Position numbers and translations under genes: made by a program. This document shows positions 55,101 to 64,000 of a DNA stretch of 64,000 bases, one piece after another. Origin of the DNA: Opeltia flavorubescens (lineage: Eukaryota > Ascomycota > Lecanoromycetes > Teloschistales > Teloschistaceae); the NCBI GenBank assembly GCA_000442125.1, contig KE546980.1, forward strand, positions 310,001-374,000, in the 5' to 3' direction. The notes under the pieces were generated by a model. The model saw nothing but the letters and a program-made list of their open reading frames with translations, was not told where the DNA came from and did not search any database. How positions within the stretch are numbered: position 1 is the first letter of the stretch; each line of letters opens with the position of its first letter.

Positions 55101-55808
55101 CTAAGTGGCAGACCTTCTCTAGCATCTTCATCGGAGTCGTGATACAGATATCGACTTGTGGGTTTTAGTACTATGCTTCCAAAATTGGTACACAAGGGCT
55201 AACAAACCATCCGACTCATTGGTGCAAAGCATATTGCCCGATGAACCAAAAACGTGTACTCTTATCTCATTGCCTGGCCATTTTTCATTCAAGATGCGCT
55301 CTAGCTTCTGAACAAATCTGGTCCTTCTCTCGTCACTGTCTTGAGTCGGCAATATCCGGTCATACAATTCCCTCATGTCTCCACTCAACTTCCCTTCCTC
55401 TATCGGATTTAGGTATTTTTTGGGCATCGAACTGGGCCGCTCCAGCTGCTCGCCACCAACGGAGTACGGGATTCTCCTCCGTGAATGTGCCATGCCTGTT
55501 TCGAATTTGCAACCAGCCACAAAGGGCCCTTTCGCCGGGGTGCGCAAGGTGCCCTCGAACTCGGAATGGGTGGATCTGGGAGACATACCACCCGATCTTT
55601 TGGCTGGAGAGGGGGAGCGAGATTGAAATTCGAGCTTTCTGGCATGCTGGTAGGGGGTTGACGGGAGTGAGTTCGAATGGTTGCTGGGTAATGGTGGTCG
55701 GGGGAGTGAAGGTAGCTGCAGGGCCAGACCGCCAAAATCTTCTACGTTAGGCATTTTCGGTTCCCTCGCCCTTGTCATCGGCGGATAACGATAGTCATCC
55801 ATAGGCAT
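52198..55808 (-). CDS. Cid1-type nucleotidyltransferase (non-canonical poly(A)/poly(U) polymerase) with long disordered tail
   Basis: Four exons (55808-55208, 55154-55083, 55033-54815, 54752-52198) give 1148 aa. The catalytic motif FGSSGNMLCTNESDVDICI spans the first splice; Asp200 and Asp202 are the metal ligands of the Pol-beta-type nucleotidyltransferase fold. The fingers/palm region continues with VPIVKIWDPELELACDMNVNNTLALENT and VRPLAMIIKYWTKKRILND. A PAP/25A-associated domain follows (GGTLSSYTWICMILNFLQTR, TLGELLFHFFRRYAYEIDY). Such enzymes add A or U tails to RNAs and influence their stability. The remaining 700 residues are disordered, rich in Gln, Pro and Ser, with a Gln/Ala-rich helix (QAQAQLDQAHAQAHAHAQN) and RGG-like GRGGKTSAVSRGGRNG. 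The frame is open upstream of the first ATG (55808) to a TGA near 55898 without another ATG, so a 5' exon may be missing; the single N at 55926 lies there. Confidence 0.85.
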
Positions 55809-58421
55809 AGTAAATTTCCCATCTAAAGTCCCTCTTTCTGTGGCGTCCTGAAGAACGGCCACTTTTTTAAATTTGCTGATAATTTCGCAGTACCTTCCAA
55901 GTCAATGAGGCGTTGAGTGAGGATGNAGGGCAATCAGTAGCCGGAAAAGACCAGTGAAGTATGGATATGTCGAGTTTCCTTGGCAGAGCGGTGGTTGGCG
56001 GGGCGGAGGTTATGGACTTTCGACTGGACAGATGTTTAGTCTTCTGACTTTGACAGTCGCCCGCACAAGAGGAGAGCAGATAAGCGCAGGAGTCTCGGTT
56101 CAAGGCAACAGCTGGTTTTGTTGACCGTGCTTCGAAATAGCAGTTGGGCCAGTTTCGAAATCGTCACCCCCCGTTGGGCGTAGAGAGCAGAGGGGGTCAA
56201 CACTTGGCTCAAGCTGGACCTGGACGTGGACAAGGCGCCAGTGGAGAGGGTGTAGAGATGGTAGAAGAGAGCGAGGGCGAATATGAGGATGAGAGCGAAG
56301 TGATGCTGTCTAAAGCAGGTTGACAAGAGTGAATGTAGATTTGAGGTAGTCGGACAAATGAGGTTCGATGGACGGCCAGGCTTCGGCAGTGCTAGTGGGA
56401 CATCCCTAGGTACTTCTACTTCACACTTTACTGGGCCGTTTGTCTCCCACACTTTCATTCCTACAAACCGCAAATCACGAATCCCATGACTTTAGAATCA
56501 GCCTTGGCCGCTCAATATAGGTGACATGAATCTACTCCAGTCACATCATTGCACATCGAGCTGAACATGACTCAATCTCACCACTCGCCATGACTCGATC
56601 ACAACCCTTTTTCGGTCTTTGTTTGAAGCACACCGATTTCTGGGAAACGGCTAATACATTTGCAGCTCCGCATCTGGCTGACTACGAAACAATGAATCTC
56701 ACTGCCGTGGTAGAAATTACGTCAATCGACTTGGGATCTTCCGACTCGGGTCAGCATGTATGCTCATCATTCCGCGAGCTGACAAAAAGCTTTGGATACC
56801 TGCGCCATGCAAGCGCCTTCCTATTGTTACACCGACTGTGGTACAGTCTCGGCGGGTAACCTTTCCCACTACGAGATACGATATCCTATCGCACCCTTCC
56901 GCATCATTTTCTCAACGCGACGAATAGTTCCCAGTGCCCGTTTCTTGTGAGGGCGTCTGTGGTCTCCCATCTCCTGCTTCTTGGTGATGATGATGGGACA
57001 TACTATTGGTTGGATAAACGCTTTACGATGCAAGAAATCCCAACGCTCACCCAGCCCTGGGTTGGAAAATAGCTTAATGCGCCACGGTCAACCCACTCCA
57101 CAATTGGTTTCTATCCTCCTTCGGGAAAGCCGATGCCATACGAGATCCGTCAGCTGTCAGGTACCATCTGTCAATCCTTCCCGAGTGTGGCTTCCTCGTT
57201 CGGAAGTGTCAGCTCCAACTCGTGACAAGCCACTCGTAGGTTCTTCCATCGACATGAATGCTCGGAATGTACCGTATATTTCTGTTTTTACCCTTGTCTG
57301 CAGGACTCATCGTTACAATCTCCCTTCATGACGAGTTAAAAGAAGCACCGTATCTCTTTGGTGAACTGCCCGGAATATGAATTTATCCAGGCACAGTATC
57401 TTCTATGCTATGCGCCTCGATCGACACTGCCGCAGATGCAAATTGGATGCCTTCCGCCGGTTGAGCCAATGTTCAAGAGTCAGATACTGGTGCCTCTTCG
57501 AAGCCCGCCTTTCCTAGTCCACAAAGCTCGAGGTACAAGTATCTGGATGAGCGTTCTTGACTTGCGTCTAATACTTTCTCATATTGTGCCTGATATAGCC
57601 TTTCCGTCATGCATTCGTCTCAGGTTTTTAAGTTCATTATCCACGTACTCAATCTGGGCGTAGACCAAGGTGTCGCCGGAAGCCTGGGCGGTAGGCGAGT
57701 GAACATTTACAGGGATTTTCCCTTGCAATAAGATAGATACGCATCTTCACTGGTCCAATTCCTCATCCTGTGCACCACTTCAACTCGCTAAGAATGTAAA
57801 AATCGAGTGTAGTCGGCAGCTCCAAGGTATGACTACATCTTTTTTCATTCGAATACGGTTAAGAAAAAGAATCGATATATTCGGGTCGGCTGGAATCGCA
57901 AGAATGTATTCAATAGTGCTTCATTTTTGAGACCGACCTAAGGTCAAGTCCCTGCCTGACAGGTCTATTGGATAATACGCTTGCGCGTCACCATAGTCTA
58001 AGCTCGAGCTATGACCTCTATTCTGGTGCCGTCGGCTCTTTCCGTTGACAGATCTTGGGTCTGCGTTCTCTAATTCCAACCTCTGCTCGACTACTTTACA
58101 GACCCACGTTTTCATCTTGACTTTTCATTGTCAATCCTTTAATATTTCAGTCGATGATGATTGATTGACATGTATTTTGCTGCGGATCGCCTAAGGGATG
58201 CCGCACCTTTAAATTTAGTATAATACTTCACTCGCCTGTCGCCTTTGGTAAGGCTGGCACCTGTCAGCAATTATTGCCGCAGCGGAAATCGTACATATTC
58301 GGGCATTTAATTCAGAGCCACGAGTGCTCATCTCATTTTTCGCCATACATTTCCGTTTTCAATGCCTTCCACATTATAGTAAATTTGTTCATTCTTTCCA
58401 TTTCTTCCCTTTCGCTCCACT
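55809..58421. other. Intergenic 2.6 kb
   Basis: A minus-strand ATG frame of 140 codons (56458-56036) has one hydrophobic segment (FALILIFALALFYHLY) and overlaps the likely 5' UTR of the Cid1-like gene; it is not called. An 89-codon plus frame at 56590-56859 and others near 57000-57660 have no domain. The stretch looks non-coding. Confidence 0.4.
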
Positions 58422-59312
58422 ATGAGGATTAAAGCGTTGATCACTGCAATATTTCTGGCAATAAATGTTTTAGCAGCGACAATCAAGTCAGGTTCCTTAA
58501 TTATTGACGATTTGGATCCACGGTAGTGCAATACATATCTAAATGATTACGTTATTCTGACTATCATGCAGAAGTTCTCCTTTTCTAGACACATTTTCCA
58601 GTCTCAAAACTACATTTCCCGAGTCAGGATGGCTGCATTGATACTAGTAATCATCTGACAAAACGCAGTGTCTCTAATCTATCCACACCGTTGCAAAGTA
58701 CCTACAACGTACCTGATTCTTATATCACCTTGTATTTTACAGGCCCGGTTGTCCGCAAAACGACACCTCAGTAAGTCCGCTTCTTCACTTCGTCCAACGA
58801 CCTTCAGCCATGAGGCCTTTGCCTTCCACCCCTGCAATAAAGGCAGATAACCCAGCTTACTGCTTAGAATCAACAGCCGTCTGATCTGCCACCAGGACTG
58901 ACACTATCGTTGCCATCACCCAATTCCTAGTCGAAGCGTACAAAATCGGGGAGATGCGTGGCTCCTCGGCCGTGATCCCTCCCCAAGGTTTAATTCGTGC
59001 CTACCGCAATATCCAGCTTAGTATCCGTCGTCATCCTGGCGAGGCAGTCATCGTTCGAATCGCAGATCTTGTTGATGTCTTATCTGGCATCATTTATTAC
59101 ATGAGCTATATCCCACAAGGTTTTACCGAGTGTAATGTTGATGTTTACCATCGATTTCAGAACCCTGCAATTCCTATCGCTGTAAGTTTAATTACATCCC
59201 TGAGAATTTGATCGCGTGGTGACGGGGGTGCAATAATACTAAGAGAACTGACGTGTCGGGAACCCAGTTGATCGCGTCATTTGCTATTGACATCGTCGAA
59301 GAATCTCGATGA
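58422..59312 (+). CDS. Candidate secreted protein of unknown family, five exons
   Basis: Exons 58422-58522, 58572-58622, 58669-58770, 58896-59181 and 59268-59312 sum to 585 nt, 194 aa. Residues 1-18 are a clear signal peptide (MRIKALITAIFLAINVLA). The mature chain reads LIIDDLDPRSSPFLDTFSSL, then STPLQSTYNVPDSYITLYF, TIVAITQFLVEAYKIGEM, HPGEAVIVRIADLVDVLSG and ends FAIDIVEESR. Only one Cys is seen. All joins keep the frame, and four of the five acceptors or donors are consensus; the donor at 58623 (GTCAGG) is weak, so exons 2-3 are the least certain part. I do not recognise the family. An amphipathic helical middle and lack of Cys argue against a typical Cys-rich effector. It stands in a gene-poor stretch. 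Confidence 0.58.
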
Positions 59313-59792
59313 AAAAAAATATGTTGGGTGGAATTCGTGTTGCATATTGATGGTGTTAAAAGTTTTCCATCTCGCAACCCTCTCTCTCTCTCCCTCCATT
59401 CATCAAATCCAAGCATTCTTTCAATCTCAATGTCTTCCACTTTCCCTTCCAATATCTGCCCTCCTCAAATAAAAGAGCAGGCCAGAATTTTCCGCCAATG
59501 ATCCAGCACAAACCCACGAAATCGGAGGAAGAAACCAGAAAAAAATGACCAAAAGCGCGATTCTTCAATCTAGGCTGCTCCTCGGCCATAAAACAATTAA
59601 TCACGGTTTCGAGGGAATTATTCAAAGTTCTGGTATGATTCAAAAATGCAGATGGCTACATTCAATCACCATCTCCGTACCAAAATAACCCAACATTCGG
59701 TACGCATGTATCTACAGCACCGAAGACGAAGGAACATTCAAAAGCGAGAGGGAAGAAAAGGAGGAAACAAACAAGTGATACACCCCCCCCCC

Positions 59793-59863
59793 NNNNNNNN
59801 NNNNNNNNNNNNNNNNNNNNNNNNNNNNNNNNNNNNNNNNNNNNNNNNNNNNNNNNNNNNNNN
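59793..59863. other. Assembly gap (71 N) flanked by a duplicated segment
   Basis: The N run follows a C homopolymer. The sequence immediately after it (AAAGTTTTCCATCTCGCAAC, then CT repeats) is the same as at 59359-59388, about 505 bp upstream. Either a local duplication exists or the gap was closed wrongly. Confidence 0.9.
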
Positions 59864-59881
59864 AAAGTTTTCCATCTCGCA

Positions 59882-59884
<3 letters not shown>

Positions 59885-59918
<34 letters not shown>
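59885..59918. repeat. (CT)17 microsatellite
   Basis: Uninterrupted CT dinucleotides immediately after the gap. A shorter CT run occurs in the duplicated copy near 59380-59392. Confidence 0.85.
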
Positions 59919-59923
<5 letters not shown>

Positions 59924-60417
59924 GCTCGTCAATTTCCGAAATTTAAAAAAGCCTCCACTCCTTCACAGATAGCCAATCGATACTCTGTTTACACGGATCC
60001 GAAAGCAAGGGTTCTAAAAAAAAATCACGTGCACAATCTTGTTGACATCAACTCATCTCTTGCATTCACCTACATACGATTCATGTAAAAAACAGCGGCG
60101 TATATACGGAAGTGCAAATCAACGCCCGCCCATTCGCGCCTCCAGTCCGTTCTCTCTTCTTTCAACATAACGCCATCATATCAGATATCAACTATGGACT
60201 AAAGTAAGATCATTCCACCAGCCGATGAGGGACTCTCTCTCCCTCTCTCGGAAGCTGTGGAAAAGTCAAAGAACAGACGTTGCTCGTTAGAAATTCTCAT
60301 CAGATTTTCCAAACCCCCCCAAAACCCAGAAAAATTCCACTCCCTCCACCATGAACATCGCTCAAAATACCAATTCAAAGAAAAAGATCCACCCCCCCTC
60401 CCCTCCCCAGTGCACAA

Positions 60418-63400
60418 TCACTCCTTCAACCCCTCATTAACAATCATCTCCACAACCACCACCCCCCTCTCCCACTCCGGATGCTGCATCCCCACCTTCA
60501 CACTCCCCTCCCTCCCCCTCCCACTCCCCACCCCCTCATCCAACAACCTCACATCCCTCCCCCCCACAACCTGCCTCAGTCTCCCATTAACCGCATTCCT
60601 AACCTCCAAAAACCCTCCGGCCTGATCCACAAGAACAAGATACTTCTCCCCCCAAAGCGCAGCCTGCTTCGCCTTCCCCACAAACTCCATAACCACCGCG
60701 CGCGAAACGTCCCCATGTTTATTAACATAAATCCCCACCTCCTCAAACACGAGTAAAAACTCATTCTCATTCAACCGAAACATCCCCAACGGTCTCTGCC
60801 CACTAATCCGCTCTTTAATACTCGCGCACTCGGGAGCTTTCAAATCCGGAATCGAAAACGGCACTTTCTTATCCAGCGTCATAACCTCCACTCCCCTCGC
60901 CGTCGCAATCGCAAGGGAATTTTGAAAGAGATTAATAGCGTACGTCTCAGACGGGATGTAAAAATCGTCAAAATCGCGAAAGAACTCCGTGTTTCCCTTT
61001 TTGAAGCCGAAGCGCGAGGAGACGCGGGAGGAGGAGGTGCTTGATTTCTGGTATACCGGTTCTAAGACCTTGAAGATTGAAGAGACGCCTTCGCGTTTCT
61101 TGTAGAAGACTAGGGTGCGGTCTTTCATTCGTCCCGTCGCGAAGAAAGAGACGTCGCGTGCGCCGGAGAGTTTTTGTGGGGGGCGGGGTTGGGACGCGGA
61201 GGGCGCGGAATGGTGGTTACTGTTAGTAGAATTACTGTTGTTTTTGGAAGAAGAGGGATTGGGTGTAGCGGCGGAGACGGGGCAGACGGAGTCGAGGTGG
61301 TAGGCTATCAGGCTCTTTTCGGCGATGAGGATGAGGAGGGAGAATTCTTCGAGGACGGCGATTTGCGTGACTTTGTTGATGCTGATGGCTCGGAACCAGC
61401 CGCGTGGGTTGTCGCGGTGGGTCATGTAGACGCCGAAATCGGTCCCGACGGCGATCATGGGGTTCCCGTACGGTTGATGGAAATTGGTGGCGCAGTTGAC
61501 GCTGGCTCGGCAGATGGGATTTGGTCGAGGTTGACCTGCGAAGCGAGTCTCAACTTCGTGGATGGCGCGGTCGAGCGGCGTACCCGGGATGCTGATGCTC
61601 TTGGGGATACCGGACATAGCGTCGTAGGCGAATGCTGAATCGGCCACTACTCGCAGTCGGAAAGGTTCTGCGTTCTGTCTGAAGAGGGAGGCAGCATGGC
61701 GGGTTTTGGCTTCGATGATCTTATCACACCACTCTTGACGAACTTGGGCAGTAGATGCGTAGAGGGTGTAGAGCTCAGATTTCCCCAGATGCTTGATACG
61801 GAATGGGTACAGAAGTCTTTCTGTATTTTCAAGGACGGTGCTCGTTACGAGCGTTTTGGTTGAGCCGAGGGTATTGACTGAAGACGCTGAGCCACTTGTA
61901 TTGACGTGAGTAAGCGCACCAGGGCCAGTGCCGTTGGAAATTGAGGATCGGTTGTTACGCGCATCTTGAGCGGTGGTATTTGGGCGAGCAACAGCTGCAA
62001 CGGTACCGATGCCTTTGATGTTTGATTTGACAACTGGATCGTCGTTGGTGCTCTCAAGCACAAGAAGGTCCATGGGAATTGGCTGCGTAGTCAAAAATGT
62101 CAGNCAGTGCTCCTCAGTTATGGTTGAAGATAGACTTACCAGCTTGGAGACATCATATTTCTCATATCTCAAGCCTCCAGCCGCGTCCCTCTGTGTTATC
62201 GTCTTGGCCAAAACAAGGTAGTGATCAAAGAGTATGGCATGTATATCCAGCCAAGAGAAACGACTTCCGCCCACCCTCTGCAGGTCCCCTTGATGGATGA
62301 TTTCTCTACCCAAGTGCGTGAGATTGAGCTTTACCTTTTCCATTCCAGGCCGTAGCACCAGCTTTGACTGGAGTTCTGAGAGCGTGACACTCTTTCCCTG
62401 TTCTGCGACTTTGCTATCGCACTCTAGAGTGACCGCTTTGATCTCTTCAATAGCTGTTTGCAGGTTACTCTTCTCTTCCGAATCTTGAACCATGGTCTTG
62501 TGGACCGAGCTTAGCAGCAGACCGTAACGTTGTAATCGTGTTATGGGAGACTTGAGGTACGTGTCCCAACCCAGTCTTTTCGAACGCTCATTCTCTCTCA
62601 TTTGGTCAAGGAACTGTCGAAAGAGAATGTTCCTGTCCGCTTCTTGGCGCACCAGAAAACTTGCCTTTGGGAAGTCCTCCGCATATCCAATGTAAGCAGC
62701 TCTTGCTTTTCTGACCCATTCTCTAAAGATGTCGCTGAATCCAACGATCCAAGGGCCTTGTTCCTGCTGGCGATATTTGAGTTGTGCTAGAAGATGATCC
62801 TCATTGACTTGCTTGATCGCGTCTGCTCGTCCGAACACTTCATTCAGGAAGCTGTCTTTCCGCTTCGGCGCAATGATCGGTGGGTCCCATTTCTTCAGTT
62901 CATCTCGGTAGAGTACCCGCAAGACGTTCAATTGGTCCATGAAAGAGTCTTCAGTGGTGATTATCTCGTGGAGGATATTTTGACGCTCAATCTCTTTTTT
63001 ACTTGTCTGATCTATGGTTTCCTTCGAAATCTTATAGAATGTAGTCCAATCTTGGATTTTCCGTTGAGGTTCAAGTGTTTGGGCCTGAAGGTTGATCTTC
63101 TTGAGCGTCCGCATACAGTGATGAGCATAACATCTGCCGGGTAATGTCTGCGCGTGTACGTTGGGCGAATAACAGCCAGTACCCGTAAGCTGGAACAAAA
63201 CTCCAGATATCTTTGCCTCTCCAAACTTAACCCATTCCTCTTCCTTCAACAGGGACCCAGTATCGAACATGGCTTCGACAACCCGAGCACCCAACGTTTC
63301 GGCATCAGCAATATTCATCGTAGGCACCTTGTGAGTGAAAAGCGCTACGATTCCGTCAACAACCATAGACCGTTTCAGGTCAGCGGTGCCCTCGCTCATT

Positions 63401-64000
63401 TCTCGAATCCAAGCAACTATCGAACTGAGCGCCCAGGGTTCAGAGCACTTCTTAAAATCAGAAGTGGAAAGTTTGGCTGGATTGAATTTTCGCCTTTTAC
63501 CCACGGGGATTTCGGGAAGACCCAGCAAATCTGCACTTGGCTGACCAAGACCAGAGTCGAGACCACTGTCTGGTCCATACGCAGATGAGGCAGAACGAAC
63601 TCCAGCCATTTGTTGTTGCTTAAGGATCTTGGCTCTATCTGCGTCTGTTTTCGACCGTATCGGTGGCACAGTTTGAGGAGTACTGCTATGGCTTACCAGC
63701 GAAGATGACCTTGGGACAACACTACCTGACGGAGTCAGCAGCTGGTCGTAGGCGTCTGGTGCTGCAGGATATGTTGGACGGCCATATTGATCGTACTGTT
63801 GAGCACCGCTCGCTGTTCGATATGTCCCAGCGGGCATGAGCTGCGGTATTCGATGCTTCTCCAGCGGTGCTGGCGGTAGAGGTCTGGTCGGTCCAACACC
63901 CGGATGGAAGAATATGTCTGGCATTTCTTCTCGCGAGGGACTTTGTGTCGCTGATGTGTGTGCACCTTCTGACTCGGCTAAGGTGATCTCATCCCCATCC
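60418..64000 (-). CDS. ROM2: Rho guanine-nucleotide exchange factor, ROM2-like (DEP-RhoGEF-PH-CNH); 5' end beyond the window
   Basis: The frame is open to the right edge. An ATG at 63924 is preceded by in-frame coding sequence (ITLAESEGAHTSATQSPSRE), so the start lies outside. One intron (62083-62139, containing an N at 62104) is supported by the join YDVSKL/PIPMDLLVLEST. Counted from 63924, the order is: disordered N-terminus; a DEP-like region (WALSSIVAWIREMSEGTADL); a Dbl-homology RhoGEF domain (ERQNILHEIITTEDSFMDQL, SPITRLQRYGLLL); a PH domain (GRFSW-like SRFSWLDIHAILFDHYLVLAK); and a citron-homology (CNH) beta-propeller from CRASVNCATNFHQPYGNP to the end. Rom2-type proteins activate Rho1 at the plasma membrane downstream of wall sensors, driving glucan synthase and the cell-integrity MAP kinase path. 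Composition flips from C-rich to G-rich near 60990, inside the CNH part. Confidence 0.93.
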   Translation of the reverse strand, partial: DGDEITLAESEGAHTSATQSPSREEMPDIFFHPGVGPTRPLPPAPLEKHRIPQLMPAGTYRTASGAQQYDQYGRPTYPAAPDAYDQLLTPSGSVVPRSSSLVSHSSTPQTVPPIRSKTDADRAKILKQQQMAGVRSASSAYGPDSGLDSGLGQPSADLLGLPEIPVGKRRKFNPAKLSTSDFKKCSEPWALSSIVAWIREMSEGTADLKRSMVVDGIVALFTHKVPTMNIADAETLGARVVEAMFDTGSLLKEEEWVKFGEAKISGVLFQLTGTGCYSPNVHAQTLPGRCYAHHCMRTLKKINLQAQTLEPQRKIQDWTTFYKISKETIDQTSKKEIERQNILHEIITTEDSFMDQLNVLRVLYRDELKKWDPPIIAPKRKDSFLNEVFGRADAIKQVNEDHLLAQLKYRQQEQGPWIVGFSDIFREWVRKARAAYIGYAEDFPKASFLVRQEADRNILFRQFLDQMRENERSKRLGWDTYLKSPITRLQRYGLLLSSVHKTMVQDSEEKSNLQTAIEEIKAVTLECDSKVAEQGKSVTLSELQSKLVLRPGMEKVKLNLTHLGREIIHQGDLQRVGGSRFSWLDIHAILFDHYLVLAKTITQRDAAGGLRYEKYDVSKLVSLSSTITEEHXLTFLTTQPIPMDLLVLESTNDDPVVKSNIKGIGTVAAVARPNTTAQDARNNRSSISNGTGPGALTHVNTSGSASSVNTLGSTKTLVTSTVLENTERLLYPFRIKHLGKSELYTLYASTAQVRQEWCDKIIEAKTRHAASLFRQNAEPFRLRVVADSAFAYDAMSGIPKSISIPGTPLDRAIHEVETRFAGQPRPNPICRASVNCATNFHQPYGNPMIAVGTDFGVYMTHRDNPRGWFRAISINKVTQIAVLEEFSLLILIAEKSLIAYHLDSVCPVSAATPNPSSSKNNSNSTNSNHHSAPSASQPRPPQKLSGARDVSFFATGRMKDRTLVFYKKREGVSSIFKVLEPVYQKSSTSSSRVSSRFGFKKGNTEFFRDFDDFYIPSETYAINLFQNSLAIATARGVEVMTLDKKVPFSIPDLKAPECASIKERISGQRPLGMFRLNENEFLLVFEEVGIYVNKHGDVSRAVVMEFVGKAKQAALWGEKYLVLVDQAGGFLEVRNAVNGRLRQVVGGRDVRLLDEGVGSGRGREGSVKVGMQHPEWERGVVVVEMIVNEGLKE

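Larger units (their letters stand above)
59313..60417. other. Intergenic 1.1 kb with assembly gap
   Basis: It holds CT-rich microsatellites, a 71-base N run and the 3' flank of the RhoGEF gene. No gene is recognised. Confidence 0.55.

Noticed and set aside
56036-56458. 140-codon minus-strand frame with one hydrophobic segment
   Set aside because: It overlaps the likely 5' UTR of the Cid1-like gene and has no recognisable family. It might be an upstream reading frame.

Overview
The window is nuclear DNA of a filamentous ascomycete (Pezizomycotina). It has about 20 well-supported protein-coding genes on both strands. Most are interrupted by short introns of about 45-125 nt with GT..AG ends, and compact intergenic spaces alternate with looser, gene-poor stretches. 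The family content (HeLo-like/pseudokinase protein, ChAPs exomer protein, RhoGEF-CNH protein, DUF3431, MARVEL protein, SUGCT-like CoA-transferase) fits this group. A Leotiomycetes-type fungus is my best guess, but the sequence alone does not prove it. Both ends cut through genes. There is one 71-base run of N (59793-59863) and three single Ns (5892, 55926, 62104).

Layout. 1-1538 (-): N-terminal part of a heavy-metal/copper P-type ATPase. 3875-4792 (-): unknown protein with a charged tail. 7269-25497: dense housekeeping block holding BRF1 (TFIIIB), a ChAPs exomer protein, HIR3 (histone chaperone), RIB5 (riboflavin synthase), a mitochondrial CaiB/SUGCT-type CoA-transferase, a PHD-finger protein and a small acidic nuclear-type protein. 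25498-33699: gene-poor stretch whose main content is three paralogous small one-helix membrane proteins (27239-27716, 29817-30139, 31572-31900) sharing one intron position and phase. 33700-42921: MARVEL protein, a secreted Pro/His-rich protein, a ferric-reductase-like oxidoreductase, a DUF3431 membrane protein and Ku70. 43830-48988: a protein kinase with a zinc-binding module, divergent from a HeLo-like/pseudokinase protein. 49252-51309: ferrochelatase followed 86 bp later by a foldback MITE with TA target-site duplication. 52198-55808 (-): Cid1-type nucleotidyltransferase with a long disordered tail. 58422-59312: a five-exon candidate secreted protein. 60418-64000 (-): ROM2-type Rho exchange factor, open at the right edge.

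How the genes relate. Apart from the three paralogs and the kinase/HeLo pair, the neighbours are functionally unrelated, as is usual in a fungal chromosome arm. Iron and haem appear twice (ferric-reductase-like protein, ferrochelatase) but not as a cluster. The main points for a second look are the HeLo-pseudokinase facing an active-looking kinase, the triplicated N-glycosylation-motif membrane protein family, repeated C-rich to G-rich strand-composition flips centred in or near several unrelated genes, the CTAG-rich MITE, and a promoter palindrome between the reductase and DUF3431 genes.

Gene models were spliced by eye. For every multi-exon model I checked that the summed exon length is divisible by three. 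No database search was possible.
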